A stretch of DNA of 64,000 bases from Pestalotiopsis fici W106-1 (Eukaryota > Ascomycota > Sordariomycetes > Amphisphaeriales > Sporocadaceae): positions 5,038,316 to 5,102,315 of the forward strand of contig NW_006917093.1 in NCBI RefSeq assembly GCF_000516985.1, read 5' to 3'. Numbering within the stretch: position 1 is the first letter of the stretch; each line of letters starts with the position of its first letter. The position numbers and the translations under genes are program-made. Of the stretch, positions 10,188 to 21,197 are shown piece by piece. The notes under the pieces were generated by a model. That model did not search any database, was not told the origin of the DNA, and worked only from the letters and a program-made list of their open reading frames with translations.

Positions 10188-12588
10188 CTACCAACAAGTA
10201 AACACCGGATTCCTTGCCTTGACCGTCTCCAAACGCTCCACGATAACTTTTCGCCTATTGCCCTCCATGCCTTCTGCGGCAGCATAGCCGAGATCACCCT
10301 CCATGTCGTCGTCATCGGCGGCAAAGTCGCCATACATTTGCTGAGCAATGGAGTTGCTGTTGCGTCGTCCCGCGGCAGTCGCAAAACTGAATCGTCTCTC
10401 GCGGCGTGGGGTGTACATGTTGGCATTTGGCCGCGAAGGACCCTGGTAGCTGGCTCGTGGTGCAGCGCGCGATATCTTTGGCCTTGGTGTTGAGTTCTGC
10501 GATCCCAATGCGTTTACCTCGTCGAAATGAGCCGAAGATCTTCCATTGGGCGAAGTCGTGGCTTCGTCAGGAGACTGTGCCCTTGGAGTGCTGAGTTCAA
10601 AACGTCCCGGGTTGGGCAGGGGGCTAGCAAAGCCCAGGAGGTCGTCTGTTTGGACGTTCGGGGCGCTGGAAGAGTTGGCAGCTCCGATATCCATCTCCTC
10701 TTCAATTGCATCGTGTAATTCAGGTTCCGCCTTGCGACGCATCTCGGCACTAGCAGCACGCATGGGCACGGCTACAGGGACGTCTACAAGATCGTCCCAA
10801 ACGCAGACTCTGGCGCGCCGCGTGAGCTCCAACGGACCGTGGTCTGGAGTCTTGAGAGTCTCAACCACGTTCCAGGCTTGACCTTTCATGACGGCCATTT
10901 GCCGAGAAAACATCTTCTCTTGAAAGTCTGGATCGAGCCTAAAGACTTTTCGAAGGGCCAACTGAGTTTGACTCCACCACTCAGTTGAAGTCAGGAGCGG
11001 CAGGAAATGGTCACGTGTCTTTTGTGAGAATGGTCGGCCAATCAAGTCGACTGGCAAGAAGAGCCAGCCAAATGGAAAGCTAGAAGACAGTTAGTGAGCA
11101 TTCATCACGGCCGCGTTGTCATTGCACTCACCTTCGCCAAGCGTCCGGGTGCTTCCAAGGCCACGACAATGAATTGTCAATTGCCCCGATAGACATCTTG
11201 GGCTCACGCATATTGGTAGACCCCTGAGCGTTCATCGGCTTTTGGGCCTTGTAAGGGTTCCGGCTGGAGCTCCTGGATTTGCTTCCTTCGGTGAGATCCA
11301 CCGGGCGTGCTGGTTGCTGTTCCTCATCATCATCATCATCATCATCCGCTGTGTCCATGTTGAATTGAGGTGGCTCTGAGGCGATTGACACTTCTTGAGT
11401 TTCCCAATCTACCTTGACCATCCAATTATCAAGTCCTCTATCCGTGTTACGCATGATGTAATCCAGAATCACCAATTTCTCTAGTTCCTCGCGGAAAGCT
11501 TGCTTGAGCCCCTCGGTCCAGACGAAGTTATCCGGGCCAAGCGGAGGCGGCGTTGGCGCATCATAGTCGTCGTCACTTTCGTTGCCATTGACCCTCCTGC
11601 TCGTCGGACGGCAGTTGTCGGCCCACCGCTTTTGTTTGTGGCGATGTGTATCATTTGAGCGGAATCCAGACCAGTACTGATCGGGCCACGGATGTTGCTT
11701 GAGAAAGACGTTGGCATCTTTAAAGCCCTTCAAAAAGACTTGGAAGCTGCCAGCTTTGGCAGGGAGTGGCTTCTTCTTCCTATAGAAGTTTCTGCGATCC
11801 CAGTAGGGATAGTGGAAAGATTTGGACGATAACCAGACGACATCCGTGTATGGGACCATGTTCGTGCGCAACTGGCAGTCAAGGGTGTAAGCTGCAGCTT
11901 CACTCACATACGACAGATTGGGAATAAGACAAGCCCGACCAAAACAACATGGAAATAGGTTTCGGTGAATCCATTTGTTCCATTTGGGGTTGCCGGCGGC
12001 ATATGGCTCTTCATCCTTCGGCTTGAAAACTCCCACAATCTTGCCGTCGGTGTTGCGGGCAAAGTAGCTTCCTGAACTGCCTTGAGTAATCATGCTCGGG
12101 TGCATTCCCTGGTCTATGGCCGTCCGTACGCTTTCGACAATCTCCTCAAACTGCTCTCTTGACATGGCCGTTTCGTGAGACGAGGCGGCCAGGGTTTCGG
12201 CGGTGGCGGGACGCACGCCGTCGGGAGCATGGAAGACGCTGTAATGAATTTCGAGCTGCTCCTCATCACCGTGGTTCCCTTTGCCCTTCCCCCTTTTGAA
12301 CTTGGACGCGATCTCATCCGCCCATCTCTCTAGCCGTGCGTTGATAGCTTTCAGGTCAACGCCAGAGTTGGTTCTCGCCCTCCTAGGACGGTGTCTATTC
12401 TTGGCGGCATCGGGAGAGGCCATGCCCGAGTGCGGGCGAGGCTGCGTAGCTGCGGCATATCTTGGAGCGGTCTGGGGTTGTAGAGAGGCAAAGCTCTGAC
12501 CAAGGACTTCTTCATCAGAGTCATCGCTAAACTGATCAGCCTGAGCCAGGCGCTCATAGCCGGTGGTGGCCGGTCGACTGCGAGGCAT
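10188..12588 (-). CDS. LSB6: Type II phosphatidylinositol 4-kinase (LSB6/PI4K2-like)
   Basis: Two exons, 12588-11132 and 11079-10188, with a 52-nt intron (GTGAGT donor, CTAACT branch); 782 residues. It phosphorylates phosphatidylinositol at the 4-position on endosomal, vacuolar and plasma membranes. Visible: ATP-binding loop QGSSGSYFARNTDGKIVGVFKPKDE near 169-194; FPCCFGRACLIPN near 212-224, matching the Cys-rich palmitoylation/membrane segment of type II PI4Ks; catalytic loop NTDRGLDNW at 381-389; and the metal-binding IDNSLSWP at 470-477. A disordered, acidic insert with a run of seven Asp near 415-421 separates the last two. The N-terminal 100 residues are low-complexity. The C-terminal tail (about 700-782) is charged and ends RNPVFTCW. 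Length is larger than yeast Lsb6 but typical for filamentous fungi as I recall. It is divergent from TAH18 across 1.1 kb. Confidence 0.93.
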
Positions 12589-13724
12589 TTGGCAAGAAGA
12601 AGGAAGCTGAAGCTAGATTCGGGACGGACAGAGCAGTTATCTCATGTTGAAAGAGCTCTAGCTCCGGCGCTGGTTTCGACTTTGGGGGCGTGATCGTGCC
12701 GTTCGATGTCTTCGTCGCTGCTCGTGTAGGGATCGCTGTTCGTTGTATGTAATGTATTCGGAAAGGGGTCAGTGCTCTTCTTCCTTTGGCCTTGTTCCAG
12801 GCTGGCGCCGAGTCAAGGAACGGAACAGGAAGTGCCAGGGGTTGAAAAAAAAAAAGTTAAAAGAATATAAGGTAATTACACCAAAGAACAGAAAAGTCTA
12901 GCTGTCCTCCAGCGAAAGATGATGCTACAACCAGCAGATCAAAGCTACTGTTTGAGGTGTCAATAGAAGGGTCCTGCTGGCAAACTCGAAGAAGTCCTTC
13001 GACACGTCACGTCACGTCAGTGGTCATGTTGCAGGTAAAATTGGCGGGGAGCGATCTTTGCCAGTAGGTAGCGACAGCGACAGCTAGGTACCTGCCGATC
13101 CACCAAGCTCGCCTTTGTATATGCCTGTACCGCTGATTGGCAGAAATACTAAGTAGGTACGTACACTAGGTACGCTGCCGGACCGGTTCTCAAGGCAGCT
13201 TGAGCCCCGGGGCTCGATTCTCCACTCACAGCACCTATAGGTAGGTAGCTCTGGTAAGACACCTGGTGGCCTGGGTAGGGCAGGTAGGTAATGAGTGAAC
13301 GAGCAGTATGCATTTGTAGTGCACTCATGGAAAATCTGTAGGTAATACGGACGAATCACAAGGAAGGCGAGTTTTGAAGGTACCTACCTACCTAGGGAAC
13401 AAAAAAGAACAAAAAAAAAAAAAAAAAGCCCCACATCGGCATCGGAGGTGGACGTCAGCTAAGCAACCAAGTAGAGAATGCTTGTTGCGATAGCGGCACT
13501 TCCAATGTGGGCACCATTGATGAATCAGGCATTGCACATATGCCCACATGGTATATTATTACTTTTCGACCTTTGACATTGGTTCCATGGGCTCTATACA
13601 CTCGAATGCTACAGGGGCTAGGATCGTCGAGTGCATCTCCCCAAGGTGAACGAACGAACGGGCAGCCTCGTGTCTTCATTGTCCATCTGAAGTGTCGCAA
13701 TCTCGATTCGTCCCATTCAACGCA
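12589..13724. promoter_or_regulatory. Divergent promoter region between LSB6 and TAH18
   Basis: About 1.1 kb between two start codons on opposite strands, so it must carry both promoters. It contains TAGGTA repeats (about 13240-13290), a TACCTACCTACCTA run (13379-13394) and a poly-A tract (13411-13427). A tandem CGTCACGTCACGTCAG stretch near 13004-13019 resembles CRE/ATF-type CGTCA sites in tandem. No TATA box is obvious. Confidence 0.5.
13411..13427. repeat. Poly-A tract
   Basis: Seventeen A following a shorter A6 run and the TACCTA repeat, inside the LSB6-TAH18 divergent promoter region. Confidence 0.85.
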
Positions 13725-16332
13725 ATGGCCAATGAACAAGCCTCCAATGGCGAGGTCCTGCCGACCGACGGCAGGAGAATCCTCATCTTATATGGCTCCG
13801 AGACAGGCAATAGTCACGATTTTGCTATAGACCTGGAGACTATGGCCGAGCGCCTGCGCTTCAGGGCAGATGTGTTTGCCATCGACACAATCACTCTGGT
13901 AGGTGATCTTCTCCACTGTTTGCTGTGTCGCAGACTCACTTCACGTGTGGGATGCCTCAACAATGAGTGTGAAGCTGCACAACATGCGAGACATTTCCAG
14001 CATTTCAATAACGTCTTCTGACCACCTATTATATACATTACGATGACCCTACTCACCCTATATAAGAGAAAATAGTTAACTGACAAACTTTCCAGAAAAC
14101 TCTCACTCAGTACCCGCTCGTTATTTTAGTCATCTCTACGACTGGTCAAGGTGAGATGCCAAAGAACTCGCGGCTCTTATGGAAAAGACTCCTCTCCAAA
14201 AGATTACCGCCAACAGTCTTTAAAAACGTTAATTTCACAACGTTTGGCCTGGGAGATAGCTCATATAGACAGTTTGTCTCTCCCAAATAATGCTTCCGAA
14301 AGGATTTAAGACGTTGACACTCATTTCTCAGATATAATTGGGCTGCCAGAAAATTCCATAAACGGCTGCTTCAGCTAGGAGCCTCTGAATTTTATCCTCG
14401 TGGTGAGGCAGATGAACGACATGAAGATGGGTATGTAAACTGTGCCATATGTGCAACCCTTGTCCCTTCCTGGCACATACCCTTTAGGATCAATGGTCGT
14501 GCTCTTCGTTTTCAAGTGGCAGATTATGCAAGAGTCAGACCAGGTCCTCCTATTGGAGCATACTTTGTCCGTCGTATTGTTATTGTTTCTGTTTTCGAGC
14601 GACGCTTCTTCTTCTTCTTCTTTTTTCTTTCTTTCTTTTTTCCATACCCTGGAATCAGCTTCCTTCCAAGGGAGACGGTGATGATTGATCTTTGCTGACT
14701 CTCCTCGTCGTGACCCGTCCAATCCATGGCCAGACCAACACTCCATGCTAACTTGACTTTAGAATAGATGGCGCCTTTCTACCGTGGTTAATCAGCCTGC
14801 GCTCCCACCTGTTATCTGAGTGGCCTCTTCCCGAAGGCGTTTTGCCAATCCCACAAGATGTTCCTTTGCCACCAAAAGTCATTCTCGAACGAGATTCTGT
14901 GGCTGCTAAAGACAAAGTCTTTCATAGAGACCACCTTGAAAACGTTGATAGTAACGGACTTGATTGCCAGACATTACGTTTTGGCCAGCTTAGTGTGGCT
15001 GGCCAAATGACCGAAGAGAAGGACACTTTCGTCGAAAACGGCGCCAAGAAGGACCAAGCAGAGGAGCCTTATACTGGTGACAAAGCGATGCTCAATGATC
15101 TACTTCCAATTCCCGAGTCCTGGACAGCAACTGTCGAATGTAACGATCGACTTACCCCAGACGGCCATTGGCAGGATGTACGGCAACTCAAGTTGGATGT
15201 ACTGCCCCGAGCAGAGACCGAGGACAGATTCTTGAACAATGCTGGCGACAGTGTCGTTCTCTACCCAAGGAACTTCCCCGAGGACGTTCAGGCCTTGATA
15301 GACCTGATGAATTGGAACGATGTGGCCGACGAGCCGTTCAGACATTACTTGCGAGGCGATGGCGCCACTGCAGAGGAATATACACCCCCTAATTGTTATT
15401 CCGCCAAGAACAGTTCGTTACGTCAACTATTGACAAACAATTATGACATAACTGCCATACCAAAACGATCCTTCTTCGACTCTGTAAGGTTCTTTGCATC
15501 AGACCCCATGCAGAAGGAGAGACTTGAAGAATTTTCGGATCCCAAGTACATCGACGAGTTTTACGATTACACTACACGCCCTCGAAGATCCATCTTGGAG
15601 ATCTTGCAGGACTTTTTGTCCATCAAAATCTCATATCAGCACATACCTTCCATGTTTCCTCTCATTCGAGGGCGCGAGTATAGCATTGCGAGTGCTGGTA
15701 AGCTTTCCCAGCCCGGTGGCGAAGCATCCCCGGAGTACCACGTCGAGCTTCTCATTGCACTGGTCAAGTACAAGACGGTTCTGCGAAAGACACGAAGGGG
15801 ACTGTGTTCACGTTACGTTGAGTCCTTGCAGCCCGGAAGTCGTATCAACATTACACTGAACCGACGGGGCGGACCCTTTGTCTCCAACAAACAAATCATC
15901 GAGAGGCCTCTTCTCTGTATCGCCACGGGTACAGGAGTAGCCCCCATCCGCGCTGTATTTTGGGAACGGGAGCAGGAGCGGGAATCTTCTCATGGCCCCA
16001 ACCACTTGTTCTATGGCTCGCGCAATGAGAAGGCCGACTTCTTTTTCAAAGATGAATGGCCAAAGCTAGACGTCGAGGTCCACACGGCGTTCTCGCGAGA
16101 TCAAAAACAAAAAATCTATGTCCAAGATGTCATACGGACCCAGTGGGAACTCGTCTGCAGCTTGATCAAAGCCCAGGCTACCATCGCAGTATGTGGAAGT
16201 TCGGGTGCGATGCCCGAGGCCGTCAAGAATGCCATTGCCGAAGTCATGGTTCGGGGTGGTGTCGTCGACCCAAATGTTGACGCGTGGGACTATCTTGTGC
16301 GCAACAACATGGTCTGGGAGGAGGTATGGTAA
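13725..16332 (+). CDS. TAH18: NADPH-dependent diflavin oxidoreductase (TAH18/Ndor1)
   Basis: Four exons: 13725-13898, 14096-14271, 14332-14430 and 14763-16332, giving 672 residues. It passes electrons from NADPH through FAD and FMN to the Fe-S protein Dre2 in cytosolic iron-sulfur assembly. Seen: the flavodoxin FMN loop LYGSETGNSHDFA near 22-34 and STTGQGEMPKN in exon 2; FLGLGDSS-type TFGLGDSSYRQ before exon 3; the FAD-binding GREYSIAS near 453-460; the NADP loop ATGTGVAPIRA near 537-547; GSRNEKADFFFKDEW; CGSSGAMPEAVK; and a C-terminal Trp. The start ATG follows the fungal A at -3 (CGCAATGGCC). Intron 2 (14272-14331) uses an unusual GTTTGT donor, chosen because it restores the conserved SSYRQYNWAARKFHKRL. 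Intron 3 (14431-14762) is 332 nt and carries a long CT-rich tract, well above the window's usual intron size. Family and length agree. Confidence 0.93.
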
Positions 16333-18851
16333 ATCAAAGGAATGATGAGACGAGACAACAACATAGACATAGGAGTTCGGACGGAGTGATATATTTCTTG
16401 ACGAGGCGTAACATCTCTGGCAGGGCACACATTCCATGCATTAAAATCAGCATTGACATATCATCCATTACGGCGTCTTGGGTCACTGAGAAAAACTTTG
16501 AATGAGAAACACATGTCATTGTGATTCTAAAGAGTGTACGTATCAGCATAAAATGACATTGTCTGTAATTCAAGACATGAGGTCCTCTGGGGCAAAGCAG
16601 ATGAACGATTTGCTTGGTTCTAACTCGGCCCAAGAGCTGCTTCTTCTTTCTCTTGGCCTCAAATACCGAATGACTGACAGCTAGAATAGAAAGAGGAACA
16701 AGCATGGATTAGTGTCTTCGGTTACTATTTTGATAGTATTTGGTTGACCACAAGCGACACCATCGTATCGGGAGCTCGCGATTCCCGACAAATCCGGCAA
16801 TGCTGCGTTTCGTATTCATCTGCCTCTTGACAATCAATGCAGAGTATAGAGGCGGCCAGACTTGTGAAGCAGAGAAACGTAGAATAAGCATTTTATGCAG
16901 CACAAGAGAATAGAGGGACAGGATATGTTTTCTTGACAGTAACAAGCTGAAAGCAACGAGCGGGGGTCTGTAAGTCCCTCGCATGTATATATCTAGGTTA
17001 GCTGGTACTATTGAGTCGCACCGCACCGCATATATTTTCCTCTCTCTCTCCTGAGCGTGCACAAACGATCTTGAATGGCGCGTTTGGCAGCACACCCACT
17101 CGCCTTTTGAATTCTCGGTCTCGGGCCCGAATATTCCCCAAACGCTCCCGGGGGAAAAAAAAAAACTGTGTTCACGGCCACGGTATTGGTCAAACTGAAA
17201 AATCCAGACAGAGTTGATCGCTGTCTCTTTCTTCGATTCTCCGCAGTCTCTCTTGTCCGAGTCCAGCCAGAATAAAAACGTCGCATCGCATGGGCTCTCT
17301 CTGTGCATAATTTGGAGCAAAGAGGGCAACTTGTCTCACACCCATATGCAGCGACATGGCTCTTCAGCTCGGCCGCATTGGCCGAGAAGGGGGGGGGTTT
17401 TTTTTTCCAAAGCCACCTCGTGGTCAATCAATTGCCTGCATGAGATACTGATCAATTATTCCTTCTTCTTGCTAGGGGTTACATTTGCGGGACACATGAA
17501 ACTGATTATCGTGTGTCTATTCCGCACGATTATTATGTGATCCTATGATTCTATCCAAAGTGATGTGTATTAAGATCTTGCAATTTCTGGCCAACTTCTC
17601 AGACCGTGGTAGCTACATAAGGAGTAGGATGGGGGGAAAGGCCACATGGCTATTCAAGATACAAAACGTCCAAGACACTTTTAACTGAAAGCGGGAAAGA
17701 CCTTCAGGAACAGCCGCGGGGCCCGGAGATTTTTTTTTCTTTTTCTTATTCATTTTCAACCGCGGCATTGGGATGTGAGCAGCAGCAGCAGCCCACCATG
17801 AACACCATATTGTGCCTTGCGGATGGCTGTCCCTTTTTCGGCTGCCCCCCCAAACGACACGACCACCCCTTCCTCCCACCCCACATCTCCCGCCCATATC
17901 CGAGCAGGACCAAGCGAATAGTCGCAACTTGGCTTCTTTCGCATCTGGCAACGATCTGCAACTTACAGATGCGGTCGACTGGAATTGGTGGTGGGGGAGG
18001 AAAGTTTAGACGACAGAGACGCAGACCATGGAGATCTCGTGGCCTATAGAGAGAAAGAGCTGAGGGCTCGCTCGGCTGTCAATAAATCAATTGCATGTCC
18101 CAAAGCATGGCATTTACTTCTCCATGGCTGCCCAAGCTAGCATTGGCAGATGACCGGGATTTCCGTCCATGTTGTGTGGTTCCCCATCACGGCTCGATCC
18201 GAGAGGCTTCTGTGTATCGCCCCCTTGGGCTTGCTTCCTTCTGAGTAGTGGTCTTTCCTGGTACCCTATCGGATGAAGCGGGCTTGATCCTTCTTCCTTT
18301 TAGGGAATTATTGGGTTTTGCCGCGCGTCTGGCAAAGTCACGACGAGTGCCGTTTCTAGTGATGATGGTTAAGTGATACAAGCCTGTGGCAAAACAGACA
18401 CGCAATCGGGACAAGCGATTGCCATTAGCCCATATGCTTCACATTCTCTTGCTCTCTATAGATCATGGTCTCATTAGTGTTGGACGCTCTAGACATTCAT
18501 GATCATAATGCTAATATGAAATTTTGGAGAATGTCAACAGTGTTTTGATTTGTACGTGGATGTAAAAATGGGTGTAAATATTTTGAAATTGGTTTACAAA
18601 AATGTATTTACTTCTTGTACTTGATATGTACAGCCACACGTGGTTTATGGTATATCTAGCTACCAACGACACGAACCCGCTGACAGCCAATTTGATGCTC
18701 CCGAACAGCAGGTTTTGAGGGGGTATTTTTACATTGTCGTGATCGTTACCGTTTACATTCGCAACCTTTCTTTGAATGCTTCATCCCGTTTACGCCGTGA
18801 GAAAAAAAGAAAAGACAAAGCCACTGAGTCGTGTTCAATGCCTTGTCTTTA
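16333..18851. other. Convergent intergenic region, 2.5 kb
   Basis: Lies between the 3' ends of TAH18 and the Ser/Thr-rich protein gene. The short minus-strand frames at 16709-17427 run across homopolymers (poly-C near 17385, poly-A near 17157) and show no domain. I see no gene. Confidence 0.5.
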
Positions 18852-21197
18852 TCATAAAATCAAACCCCCAACAAAACCAACGCCGATCGCTATGCACATT
18901 CCGATTATTCCCGTACTCCAATTGGGCCGTGATTGGGAGCCCATACTCTCTGCAGTCGTGGTCGCTGCCGCTACCGATGACGTGCCACCCGGTTCAATCA
19001 CGGTGCTCGTGGCATATGGCTGTGCAAACGTGTATGAAGACATGGCTACACCGCTGGGGCCAATAGTCAGGGTTTGGCCATCAACCACAGTCGTTATTGC
19101 CGTAGCAGCGCCAGCACCGATGAGATATGTCGTGCCTTCAATGACAACGGCACTGCCGCCAATTTCGGTGATGGTAGCTCCGCCCACAATCTCGTATGTT
19201 GTTGCGGTCAGCGCGGCAGTCGGGCCTCCGAATGTTATGCCATGTACAGTGACACCAGATGGCCCAATCACCACGGTATCACCATCTATGACTTGTGTGA
19301 TGGGGCTCGTGTCTGGCCCATAAGTGATCGTTGTGCCGTGAACGACCACGACCGAATTTCCAATCGCTGTAATCATCTCGCCGCCGAGCACAGCAGATTC
19401 TGTAGCTCCTCCTGCCGCTGTCACGATCGGAATAGTTTGGCTGGCAAAGGCGATGCCGCCAGGACCGAGCGTAATGGTCTGACCCTTGACCACGGCGGTC
19501 GATGTTGTTGGACCCAGCGTGAAGACTGTGCCATCGATTGTAGCCACGGCGGCTGTAGAACCTCCATTGGCTGCTGCGCTTCCCACTGGAGTATATACAA
19601 CTTGCACTCCGGCGATTGTAGTGGTCGTGGCCGTGGTCATAAAGACTCCTCCCAGAGCTGGTCTTGCCACTGTGGCGCCAGCACCGATAACCTCGCTTGG
19701 GTTGATGACAAAGGTATCGGTACCAACCACGACGGTCTCAGTCTTGCTCTGGGGACTGTCGGTAAAAGTTTGATCATTAATGATGACTTGCGTTGTCTGA
19801 ATAATGACGGTTATGGCTGTACTTGTAGGGGATGGCGGTTGCTGGACAGGTGCTGGGGACGTCGGTGCAGCACCGCCGTTGCCAGCACCGCCATTGCCAG
19901 CGCCGCCATTCCCTCCTGGGGCAGCAGCACCACTGCCACCAGTAGCTCCAGCATCTATGACAGTCGTGGTTCCCTTTTCGTATTGCGGGACATCGGTGGC
20001 AGCATCATTATTGTCTGGCGTATTGTGGTCCTGAACCTGAGTTGTTCCGTCATCGCCATAATCTGGAGGTGCTCGGGATGAGTACACAACTGCCGGGTTC
20101 TTGTCTGTTGTGTAAAAAGTAATAGTCGCTTCACCTGCTCTCCCTCCAGAGTTGCTTGCAGCAACAGTTGTTGTTCCTTTGGTAGCAGTCGGGTCGACGT
20201 GAGGGACACTCGTCGCACCCACGGGATATGATAGTTGCGTGCAAGCTGAGCCTTCGCATTTGGACACAGAAAAGCGGCCAGTTGTATCTGCACAAATTAT
20301 GGGTGTGCTAGTGGTGGTTGGATACGGTGGCGTATACTGTTCTGGCGGCAATGTCCACGTAATGGTGGTTGTGTAAATGGTCGACCATACAGTCACAGTA
20401 TTGCTGTTGGTTGTGACATCGCAGGAATCCACCGTCTGTTCATCTGTGGGTGTAGAGAGTGTCAAAACATCATAGGAGGTGGTGATGAGCGGCGGCTCAG
20501 TCGTGATTATGGTTGGCTCTCCACTGATGGTTGCTGTCGAATTCCAGCCCAGTTCATAAACCGTGCTGTTGATTGGTAATGTAATTGAAGGGACAGTTGT
20601 GCTGCTGGCATTGATGTATGATATCGGATAAGGGTCAAGGGACGCTGCACTTGACGTGGAAGAGTCGGAGCTTGTAGCAACACTCGAGGTTTCTGACGAA
20701 GCTGTTGAGGTTTCCCTCAAAGTTTCTGACGAGGTTGCCGAGGTTTCTCTCGAAGTCTGGCTACTACTCTGAGATGTCGTGGCGGCCGTGCCTAATCCCA
20801 GTGTGAAAGTGGTTGGCCTTGCAACTGTGGTGATGGATCCCAATCCGCCGTGAAGCGCAAATCCCTGACCTGAGGAGGTCGAAACGGTGCTGGATGTTGA
20901 GACAGAGGCAACCGAGAGCCGTGCAGTCACGACCCCGTCTTCAGTTATACTGGTAGACTCGATTGATGTGGATGATGGGTTGGAGTCTGGCACAGTCGTA
21001 CCACTTGATTCTATTATGCTGGCAGCGGTCTGATTATTGCTCGCAAGTCGTCGCTCGACATGACCCATGTGGGGTGCTGCAATGTGTGTTAGTTGAGTTA
21101 TGCAGTAGGACCTCTATTACAAACCTGCCACAGCCTGATCCAATCCATTGCAAAGCAGAGCTGCAAGACACAGCAGTTTCCGACTGACAAGTAACAT
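18852..21197 (-). CDS. Secreted Ser/Thr-rich, probably GPI-anchored cell-surface protein with internal repeats
   Basis: Two exons, 21197-21125 and 21076-18852; the 48-nt intron (GTTTGT donor, CTAAC branch) interrupts codon 25. 765 residues. Exon 1 encodes a signal peptide (MLLVSRKLLCLAALLCNG then LDQAVA), and the splice continues into APHMGHVE. Residues 30-170 are Ser/Thr-dominated and likely O-glycosylated; a Cys-containing middle part (about 235-300) follows; then a Gly/Ala-rich linker with three GNGGAGNGGA-type units near 400; then a C-terminal half of alternating hydrophobic/Thr strands with repeated cores such as TVFTLGPTT, QTITLGPGGIA, TVVIGPSGVTV and TLTIGPSGVAM. The protein ends with a hydrophobic segment (IIGMCIAIGVGFVGGLIL) and no cytoplasmic tail, which fits a GPI attachment signal better than a transmembrane anchor. 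The function is unknown; wall or adhesion roles are only inferred. Confidence 0.8.

Noticed and set aside
16709..17427. Overlapping 206- and 139-codon minus frames
   Set aside because: They run through homopolymers and 3' flanking DNA of two convergent genes and have no domain.
18640..20081. Long forward frames opposite the Ser/Thr-rich gene
   Set aside because: They mirror the repetitive coding sequence of the minus-strand gene, which has a signal peptide and a C-terminal anchor signal.
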